A DNA stretch of 64,000 nucleotides from Branchiostoma lanceolatum. Its lineage: Eukaryota; Chordata; Leptocardii; Amphioxiformes; Branchiostomatidae. The translations under genes were made by a program, and so were the position numbers. This document shows, in pieces, positions 55,391 through 64,000 of the stretch (positions within the stretch are counted from its first letter, which is position 1; every line of letters starts with the position of its first letter). Location of the stretch: positions 15,092,734 through 15,156,733 of the forward strand of contig NC_089738.1 in the NCBI RefSeq assembly GCF_035083965.1. Direction: 5' to 3'. The notes beneath the pieces were generated by a model. The model was not told the DNA's origin. It made no database searches and worked only from the letters and a program-made list of their open reading frames with translations.

Positions 55391-57372
55391 ACAAAACATC
55401 GGTGTCTGGTGACGCCCCCAGGATGAAACAACACAAGGCACTGCTTCTCTGGTAAACGTTTACGCTAGTACGGGCCAACTGTTTGTACAATTTAGACAGC
55501 AGGTCTCTTGAAGAGGACTGTGGCAGTCAATTAAGGGACTTAGCGAGGATCGCACGAGAGGATTAAGCACAGATTAAGTCGGTTCTCACACCCCCTCCCC
55601 CCATTGGCGCCGTCGCGACCGGACAGAATCACTTCTTCACTGCTTTCCCATCACAGTACGGTTATGTTGATAAGAATAATAGACTTCGCGTGGTTATCAA
55701 GATTGTCGCACAGGAGAATAGATGATGCAAAAACTGATAGATGGAGCAAAATTTGTCATGAAAGTGTGCCATGGAAGCTGTCCGTGACAAGTCTCTGCCC
55801 ACTACTATTTGCAAACGTCTTAACGATTATTTGCAGCCACGCGAAGTCTGATAGTGGCTTACACTATAATATTCTCACACGTTTATGCAAGGAGGTTAAC
55901 CTCCTTGGTTTATGTAAATCATTTTTCTTGTGGTGTCCGAAATTCGTAGTACTTTAGCACAGAGCCAATGTTCGTTGTCATGTTCAGCCTTTGAAATGAT
56001 GTATACTATATAATTGAGACAAATATGGAACAGGAAGAATATTTGAAGTTGATAGTCGTTTATTTGTGCAAAATCCTTTGCCCCTTATACAAACACGAAT
56101 GTGACGACAGCTCGGAACGATATAGGGTTTCCGATTGTCACAACAGGTGTCAGAATAACAAGATGATGGGATCAGAAGGTACCGTGTTTTTCTTGCACGG
56201 CATGAGTGGCGGGGGCGATAGTCTCCCCCAGGCCTCTCCGAGGACTAAAATATAGCAGAAATTGGTAAAATATGAAGAATAGTTTGCCATAGGATAGGAG
56301 TTGGCCGGCCATAGGATCTGAGAAGTAGACAGTGATCCCACTTCATACGTTGCAGCCCTCAGAAAAGTCTATTGGAGAAGCGAAAATGGGTGTTTTTGCC
56401 TCAGCCCTCAGGTAATCTCTAGCTCTGCAACTTCAAATGTATGACTCCGGCTTGCTTTGCATTTCTTTTCGTGGCCGTCATATCGACTGTGTGCGTCTTG
56501 AATGAGGAGGGGCTTTGCTTTACTTAGATTGGACATCGTAGTTCGTTTGCATGGCTGCAATATGAATTTAGAATATGTACCATCCCATTCTGTTGATTAA
56601 TCATCATTTTGTCGACAGCGTAGGCATACTCAAAATCGCGAGTATGAATAATGAAGTGTTCGCCTCGGGCATGTTTTATTTCGCCCTATCTATAGTATTG
56701 TCAAATATCAAGCTTCTAGCTGCCCTTCCAATGGTCATTCCCTTAGACGGTCTTAGACATGTTAGTATAGGAGGGGAGGAGGCCCAATCAGCCCCCGACA
56801 ACGAGAGATTGTGTAACACATGCTAATTGCTGAAAATTGCAGTGCTTGAGCTTCCCTTTCCTCTGGCGGAAATCGACTAAACTGCAGATTGCGTACGAAA
56901 AGTTGGGGTGGGGTGTTTGTGACGTAACACAATATACAGTATTTGCCAACTTGCCTACTTTTTGACGATGAAGGTTGATCAGTGAACATATCTACGACTA
57001 CAAACATGCATTATGCATTGTCAAGTTGACAATCCTTGCATCTTTATGGTCTACTTTTCTTTTAGAATTCTTTTTCTATCATCTTCCTGCGATCTTTTAC
57101 CTGTTCCCCTAAGTGCGCTCTTATGAATGGCATTGTTTGACAAAAATGTATTATTTACTTCTTCCTTGAAAAACAGGAACAATTTTGCGTAAACAATTTC
57201 CTTTTGCAAACGGGACATTTTTTAGGCAAGGATTGCCTACTTGTAATAAACTTTATTGAAAAAAAATGACATCTCATGGAACCTTAACCCTCTGTTCGGG
57301 ACATCTCACATCCCTTTGTCCACTCACCGGTCCAGTCAGGGGTATTGCGCAATGCAGGTGCATTTTGGCGCC

Positions 57373-57415
57373 CACGTGCAGTGGTAGGGCGCGGCACGTG
57401 GGGCTATTGACGTCA
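57373..57415 (+). promoter_or_regulatory. EIF4A: Two CACGTG E-boxes and a CRE upstream of eIF4A
   Basis: CACGTG occurs at 57373-57378 and 57395-57400, and TGACGTCA at 57408-57415, all about 340-385 bp before the eIF4A ATG. CACGTG is the MYC/MAX site and TGACGTCA the CREB/ATF site. Control of eIF4A by them is inference. Confidence 0.5.
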
Positions 57416-57756
57416 TTTCCGTCCAGCACGAGCCGTGATGTTGAAATCAGGAACCCCCGAACATTATACCGGATATTTCGCAATCGAAAGTGTCCTTCGT
57501 TAAATCCCTACGCGACACAAGAAAATCTCAAAAAGCATTAAATTTATCAAGATTAATCAAAACTACCTTGCGTATACTTAAATGTATCTTAATTGGGAGA
57601 ATCAACATTTTTTCTTATTTTCCTGAGGTAAATGAACACAGAAATCGTTACTCAAATGTGGAACTATTTTGTGTTAGCGGGCTTGCCGTTCTAATGTAAG
57701 TGGGTGCGCAAGCCAGCTGTCTCACTCTGCAGAGTACCAATATTCACTTCGGTAAC

Positions 57757-60700
57757 ATGTCCGACTACGCTCAGACTGAACAGGGGTAAGTTTCAGCTTA
57801 AATAGTGTTTACAAACACTGTAGAATATCAGAAATAATTAGAGTGAGGATTGTAGAATTCAATTTGTCCAGGTAGATTTTTTACTGAGTGCCTAATTTGG
57901 CGGAATTCGACATTTTCGGAGGGGATCGACTGAATGTGGAATCCAAGATGGCCGCTTTCTTGAGCACGTGTGATTTTACCGGCATCGCAGATGTCTTAGC
58001 AGGAATCATATTAGATCCCTACCACCCTCATTTTGTAGCAAATAAGGTCAATGTAGATTTTATTTCATCGGTCCTTGAATGCGGAGTGAGTAGGGGATTG
58101 TATTAGCCAAGGCCGTAGCGACGATTGCGACATACCCTTTCTAGGTTCGTACGTCATGCCATTTTTTTGGCGCAATGCCGGCAAAATGTGCGATAGGAAG
58201 TACCGCCTGCCATTACTCCCAAATTTCGACGATCTCAGTCTTTTTAATCATATGTCAGATTGTATATTGATATTTTTCACTAACAAAGCTGGTGATTTTC
58301 TTCGTGAAGTCGCACCGAGTGAGATGAATCATCACGGAAGCGAGAACAGTCATGGGCACAAAAGATTCACTCCTAAAATGAATGAATGGGCCTTAACAAC
58401 ATATTGTTTGCCCACTTTTACGGTGTCACCAATAACGTATAAAAAGTTTGGTCGTAAAAAGATACGGGTATGAAGGCTTCGATGAAAAACTACCGTACTT
58501 GTGAGCTGATCCCATCCATTTTTACGTGTCATTTCTCTTTGTTGAGCGTCTGTGTTGAATATTCATGTGATAATTACATAAATGAGAAGCATATTTCGCA
58601 ATGTTGTGCTTACAGTAGTTTTGAAAGGTAAATTATTCAAGACCCCCATCAACTCTCAGCATTCATTCGCAATTGCTTGGAGAAATTATAGGAGTGTGAA
58701 CAATCTGCTTGAAGCCATGTAAAAATGTTTGACAATACTTGTAAGTTGTATGGTTTCACCTGTCTACTTTCTACTGTGGCCTCACCAAGGTTATCATAAT
58801 GATAGATAAGTCACCTTTTTATTGGGTTTACTTTATACTAGCATCCTGTCAAGATGTTAGAAATGGTAGAATCGGCGACAAGAACAGAAAATGTTGAGGT
58901 ATAATTTGGTATGACCTGTCCCAGAAACTGTGACAATGTCATGGTATTTCAAAATTAATTATATTATGTTAGATAAGTACAAATGAATAAGAGGTCAATG
59001 TTTTAGGTGCCATCTATAGCAAGTTCAATCAGTTCAATTCTCATTCAAATCCATGGCATTCTTGCCTTTTCTGTCCTTACAAAATGGACAGCGATTTTGT
59101 CCTTGGTTTTTGTTATCAGCTCCAAAATCAGTGTTTGCACCAAAAGTCCCACCAGGGATTAGAAAAATGTCATTATGTAAAGCAGTTATTTCTGAAAGGG
59201 CAAATTGAATATCAAAGTTATGTCCTTTCCCCTGCCAGACTTTATCAAGGAAACCCTGGCCCCTACCATATCCATTATCAGAAGATCTTTAGATGTCAGT
59301 AACCATTGGACTTGACCAGACTGAACAATGTGGACTTAACAGCAACCTCAAAGCTGTTTAGTAGTCTATAGTGCGGCAAAAGTCAAGTACATGTATTGAT
59401 ATTGAAGTTGATTCAATATGGCAATGGCCTTTTTGATGACACCATATGGACTAATGATCTCATTTATTCATGGTACTGGAGCAAAATCTAAAACTTGCCC
59501 AATCATTTTTGTTGTAGTGGTTTTAGTGTATTAGACAATTCCTCTTTTTTAAATGTAGCTTTCTTAAACAACAGGAATACTTTAATTAACTAAGTAGAAG
59601 TTAATTAGGGGTATGTAGGTGTTAAAATCATTGAGGGTTTTGTTCTCTGAGGCTTATTTTGCATAAGTGAAAAAAATGGTATTTTGAGTGTATAATCCGT
59701 AACATTTGTTATGCATTTAGGTCTGAAGGCAGACCTACAGATAATGGCTCGGAGGTTCAACATGAGGAACTCCATGCCAAAAGGTTGTTTGAATTATCAT
59801 GTCCAGTAAAAACCATCTCCCCCTATCCCTGAGGTGTTCTCACAACTGAAGCATCGGTGTTTTCTCATGAATCAAGGGAACGTGAAAATTTGCATGCATC
59901 ACACCATGAAGATGTGTGCACTAGTCCACCAGATTTCAAACAACCTCTTCCTGTAGCATTCCATAGTTGTGACATCGTCTGGTTGCTTGGCTTGTGTCTG
60001 CTTGTCGAATTAGTGGTGTTAGTTACAGACAGTTGAATTTGCATGATGTAACTTACAGCATGGTAGACAAGTGTTGTCATTATTTTTTTGCTAAATTATA
60101 AACATATTCAATCAAGTTGTTATCTAGCCATTTAAGGGAATGCACTGCCCTATCCCCACATGCACCATATCCTTGATTCGACACCCTTATTTTCTTACTT
60201 TGGAGTAGTACTAATTGCAAGCTTTTGTCCTCTCAGACTTTTGCCATGTGCATTTTCATTTTCACAGCAAAGTCAGGTTTGGTGAAGATTAATGGTTGTG
60301 TAGAGTGATCATGGGATGAATGGCCGCTTGGTTATGTACAATGAAGCCATGGTCTCGTCTTTTACGAGCACCTACATTGTATTTCAGCTAATGTAGATCA
60401 CACAGACCATGTGTAACACATTAATAAAAACTTTGGTGTGAACACTTTGGTCTCAGTTAGAAAGGGTTGCTCAGTTTCAAACCCAGATTAGAAAAGTCAA
60501 TGATCTACATGTGTGTTCCAACATGGATAGAAAGAATGTTAAAAATATTTAGTGGAAGAAGGTCATGTTTATTAAGTAGCACATGCAGGGAACCTCACAG
60601 GTAGTTTGTCCTTGCCTAGGGTTGGCTGGGGCCCCCAAGATCTGGGGCCTCGGGAGCGAAGAGATCTCAGTCCACGGGATCTTCGCGATCTTGGGCCCAG

Positions 60701-63482
60701 GGAGTATGAACCCCGCGATCTAGGGCCAGAAGAACGCAGAGATCTGGATCCCAGAGAAGCCAGAGATCTTAGTCCCAGGGGACCACGTGATCTTGGCCCT
60801 CCTGGCGACTACGAACCTCGCAATCTTGGGCCCAGGGAGTACGAGGATGAGGAAGACGAATATTACCGCAGATCCAGAAGGTTCTGTGTGAACTTTCGCT
60901 TGTTGGCATGACAACAACCTGCCATAATTTGGTTTTTGCTCCATCTCCGCATGGTGTGTCAGCTGTGTTTTTGACACTTACCTTACCGTTCTGTCTACCA
61001 TACCAGGCAGTGGTAGCTTTTCTAACACACATGGTTTATTTTTACTTCTGCTTTACTAGAATAGCTGTAGGTGGTGATGCAGCTTTGAAATTGCCAGAAA
61101 TGCTTGAACAAATGTTGCAATGAGAAGTCTTCATTCGGTAACTGTTTGCTTCCTTCATTTTATTCAGCTTGAAAAGATGCAGTGTAGAGTAGGATGCATC
61201 ACAAGATGAGTCCACCTGGCATCAGTGTGATTTTTTTTCCAGTGAGATTTGCTAGAATACATCCAGTGAATGATAATGTTTGAACAAGCTACTGACTCAC
61301 ATGGCCTGTGGTGTGGTGCCCTAACCTTTGACCTTACATACCATCGACAGAGGGTGCGAGTTCTATTTTTGTATTGTATGCTGCACTGTGGCATAGTGTT
61401 TCTCCAAAGCTCTACAAATTGCCTGTCATCAAAAAAAGGGAAACATTTGTGAGCTCAGGGTGGGGAAAAAATTAAGCTACACGTATCATGTGCCGCAGCT
61501 AGAAGAAGAAACACATATAATCATCCGTCATTACTGCAAAATTGATGAATATAACAATTTTACCAGAATGCATATTGATAAGGATTTTATTAACAAACCA
61601 ATATGGCTGGAACTGACAGTGAAAATGAAGAAGCATGACTGACGTCCATTGGTAGGTAAGCCAAGGGTATAGCATGTCCAACACCTACATGAAGTGGTAG
61701 CACTCCCCTGCATGGCCTTGTTGTGACCCTTGTGTGCTGTTTGTTGCAGGCCCGATGAGGGGTCATGGGGACCTTCTGACCAGAATGGACCTGATGGAGG
61801 AGAGAACCTTCACCAGAGCGCCCACAATGCTGAAGATGGGCCTGCTGGAATGGACCCCGAGGGACTCATTGAGGTACGAACCTAACAAATTTTCCTGTAC
61901 ATGACGGTCAGAAATTATCATAGCTGATATTGGTTTGATTGATTTTAAATCCTAACCACCAGAAATGTTGATTGGTTGCTAGTAGTACAGTGATGTATTT
62001 TATTCTTAACGTCCGTGGCCCCTCCCTCCACTCAACAGACCTTGTTGAAAAGTGGCCATAATGACATTGAGCTTAGATAGAGGCCCTGACTTGATTTAAT
62101 AGTGTATGGTACAAGAGTGGGAAGAAATTTGGAAGATGCAGTTCCACATGTGTTGTTTTTATCAGGAAAGAAGACAAGGTCTTTATTTCTCTCTTACAGA
62201 CCAACTGGGACCAGGTAGTTGACAATTTCGACGACATGGGTCTCCGTGAGGACCTACTAAGAGGCATCTATGCCTATGGCTTTGAGAAGCCCTCTGCTAT
62301 CCAGCAGAGAGCCATTTTGCCTTGCTGCCAAGGTGGGTAATATTGTTATTCATTGGTTAACTCTTGCCCGAAGGCTAATTGCAAGGGAACACATAGATAC
62401 GATAATGTAAAAAAGGTTTTGAAACGTCTAGTCTACAGATCTATCTGATGTTTCTGCATATATCATTAAGGGGGGGTCTTCTGAGTCAGTGGCTTATGTT
62501 TTATTGTACAGCAGTTAAGTCTATTGATGTTATTTCAAGAAACTGTAGCTCCACCATTACCGTAGGGCTGATGAAGATTCAGAAGTTTCAATACTGAAGA
62601 CTTTTGTGTTCTTTTCCAGGCCGTGATGTGATTGCGCAGGCCCAGTCTGGTACGGGAAAGACTGCCACGTTCGCTGTCGCCATCCTCCAGCAGCTGGCCA
62701 TGAAGGCAGGAAATGCCGGTAGAAACTGCCAAGCCTTGGTGCTGGCACCCACTCGTGAGCTGGCACAACAGGTAAAAACTCAACCAGCTTTTTATACAGG
62801 GCTCAAAATGCCACCTGCACATATCACAATAGTGCAGGTAAAATTGGAGCTATGTAGGTATTTCTGATGCCTACCTGCACCTAACAGATATAGGGAAATG
62901 TAGATTTTAGCCTCTATTGTCCAGCATGCAACATTGACTTAAAATGTTTTCGAACCCTGACACACTGACTTTATTCTATTGGTGACATCAGCACATGCAT
63001 TGATATTGGCCAGTTTTCAAAAAGAAATGACAATGCCATCATTGGCTGGTATGCCATCAATGTTGGGCAGGGTTGGGTTGGGTTAGGCAAAGGGTGGGTC
63101 TGGTCCGCTGCTGATTTCAAAATTAAGGCCTTTTTTCATTCAGTGTGACTTTAATGAACAGTTTGCCTTCATAGTTTATTAGGTAGCATTGACTTCATTA
63201 TGGAAGGCCACCCAAAATTTTACTTTCCATGAAGTAAACCTAACAAAGATGTCAATGTGGGTTACAGAAATGAATGGAAATTTAACATCTCCCAACCATT
63301 TTTCCTCTGCCCCCAGATCCAGAAGGTAGTGCTGGCCCTCGGCGACTACATGAACGCCCGCTGCCACGCCTGCATTGGAGGCACCAACGTGCGTGCGGAC
63401 ATCTCCGCCCTGGAGGAAGGCGTCCACATCGTGGTGGGCACGCCTGGCCGTGTGAACGACATGATCAACAGGAGAGCTCTCA
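57757..63482 (+). CDS. EIF4A: eIF4A DEAD-box RNA helicase, 5' part (cut by window end)
   Basis: Exons: 57757-57785, 61750-61873, 62200-62332, 62620-62771, 63317-63482, giving the first 201 residues. eIF4A is the ATP-dependent helicase of the eIF4F cap-binding complex and unwinds 5'UTRs for ribosome loading. The N-terminus is [10 protein letters not shown] followed by a Gly/Asp-rich stretch ending [11 protein letters not shown]. Then come the Q motif ([12 protein letters not shown]), motif I (AQSGTGKT), motif Ia (PTRELAQQ), and motif Ib (TPGR). The DEAD box itself lies beyond the window. The run [19 protein letters not shown] is a few residues longer than in vertebrate eIF4A. The next acceptor may be the TGTAG ending at 63998. 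The first intron is 4 kb and holds a repeat-coding cassette exon at 60620-60880. Confidence 0.93.
60620..60880 (+). CDS. EIF4A: Candidate cassette exon of eIF4A encoding a charged RDLGPRE-type repeat
   Basis: The block starts after CCTAG at 60615-60619 and ends before GT at 60881. It is 261 bp, phase 2 at both ends, and open throughout in the frame set by eIF4A exon 1. Inclusion adds 87 residues after [10 protein letters not shown]. The residues repeat a core of RDLGPRE or RDLSPR about nine times, then end in an acidic run EDEEDEYY and RRSRR. The codons GAT CT(N) GG(G) CC(N) recur, so the tract grew by short tandem duplication. The donor GTTCTG is weak. This is not a known part of eIF4A and could also be an unspliced repeat that is open by chance, though exact phase at both ends argues against that. 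Confidence 0.55.
62798..62890 (+). repeat. Interspersed repeat shared with 24877-24952
   Basis: AGTGCAGGTAAAATTGGAG, GTAGGTATTTCTGATG and CTACCTGCACCTAAC match the profilin-intron copy in inverse orientation. It begins 27 bp after the donor of eIF4A exon 4. Confidence 0.6.
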
Positions 63483-63492
63483 GTAAGTTAAC

Positions 63493-63690
63493 TACTGTAG
63501 ATTGTGAAATGTTCAGTGGTTTTATGTTCACAGCTTTTGTGGTGAGCTCTCACGGCAGACTAACATATTGTGAATATGTGCTCTGTATTGTTTCAACCTC
63601 GAGTGTAACGCACTACGAACACTCCTATCTCCGAAATTAATAGAAAATACGAAATTAAGTCTCCGCAAACTTGGAACTGATTTACAGAAA
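63493..63690. mobile_element. MITE relative of 48066-48276 next to the eIF4A exon 5 donor
   Basis: TACTGTAGATTGTGAAATG and GTGGTTTTATGTTCACAG match the RFC4-intron element. The right end is more diverged. Confidence 0.5.
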
Positions 63691-64000
63691 TCCAGCTACA
63701 GATAGCCCTGTAGCTGTCTCTTCAACATGTGTGGTGGGGTAAAGTTATCCAATAACCTTCCTAAAAGCACCCCACTGAAACATCCCTTGACAGTGGCGGC
63801 CGTCAACGGAAGGAGAGAACTGCATGGCCGTGGGTGAGGGGGGGTCAGGCTGCGGCCACGCTGGCCTACTCCTCAATGGGTGGTGCAACAACCGTTCAGT
63901 TCTTTGCCGAACAACAATTTCTCCTCAAAATGAAATTTCCTTTGGAGTGAAAAACATGGAATCAATTCTTTGGCATAGAAATGACAGTTTCTCTGTAGAC
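63691..64000 (+). other. EIF4A: eIF4A intron sequence to window end
   Basis: No exon is seen. The last bases, TTTCTCTGTAG at 63988-63998, look like a splice acceptor, so the next eIF4A exon may begin at 63999. Confidence 0.5.

Larger units (their letters stand above)
50370..57756. other. 7.4 kb intergenic region without recognised gene
   Basis: I checked open frames on both strands and found none with a family signature or a consistent splice-site chain. Contents seen: repeat copies at 50949-51060 and about 54633-54790, an interspersed repeat with an (ACAG)n run at 55083-55390, and the eIF4A upstream region. GC content rises between 53430 and 54300, with no recognised product. Undescribed non-coding transcripts cannot be excluded. 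Confidence 0.5.

Noticed and set aside
57888..58106. 72-codon frame in eIF4A intron 1 as an extra exon
   Set aside because: No acceptor or donor in the phase 2 needed by eIF4A, and no repeat or family signature.

Overview
This is eukaryotic, animal-type DNA: every gene is split into many short exons with GT-AG borders, introns are AT-rich, and the introns are full of short mobile-element remnants. Gene content, intron structure, repeat families and gene order point to an invertebrate deuterostome, most likely a cephalochordate (amphioxus, Branchiostoma). That assignment is inference from reading, not from a database search.

Layout. (1) 1-2390: a perfect 764 bp foldback element and older repeats. 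(2) 2391-15680, plus strand: an RNF13/RNF167-type PA-TM-RING ubiquitin ligase with a long 3'UTR. (3) 15779-36740, minus strand: profilin. Two 5' exons are shared and followed by two alternative 3' exon pairs; the 12 kb first intron holds a 1.5 kb tandem array. (4) 36741-39023: intergenic DNA with a 36 bp-arm hairpin. (5) 39024-43728, minus strand: GTF2F2 (TFIIF beta, RAP30). (6) 43729-44076: a 348 bp divergent promoter with an E2F-type site. (7) 44077-50370, plus strand: RFC4, the replication factor C clamp-loader subunit. (8) 50370-57756: a 7.4 kb gap with repeats and no gene I can recognise. (9) 57757 to the window end, plus strand: eIF4A, cut off by the window edge, with an unusual in-frame repeat-coding exon inside its first intron.

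I reconstructed the five genes exon by exon. All junction phases close. The complete products have family-like lengths: RNF13-like 403 aa, profilin 131 or 138 aa, GTF2F2 249 or 258 aa, RFC4 364 aa. These are housekeeping genes in different pathways (endomembrane ubiquitination, actin dynamics, transcription initiation, DNA replication, translation initiation). They are not an operon-like system. Their order matters instead: RNF13-profilin and RFC4-eIF4A are also neighbours in vertebrates.

The most interesting signals are alternative exons inside conserved genes. These are the duplicated terminal exon pair of profilin, a charged repeat cassette in eIF4A, a duplicated exon plus a 27 nt microexon in GTF2F2, and a decoy RING exon with its own stop and poly(A) signal in RNF13. 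The foldback element with a 9 bp target duplication and the POU-octamer satellite come next.
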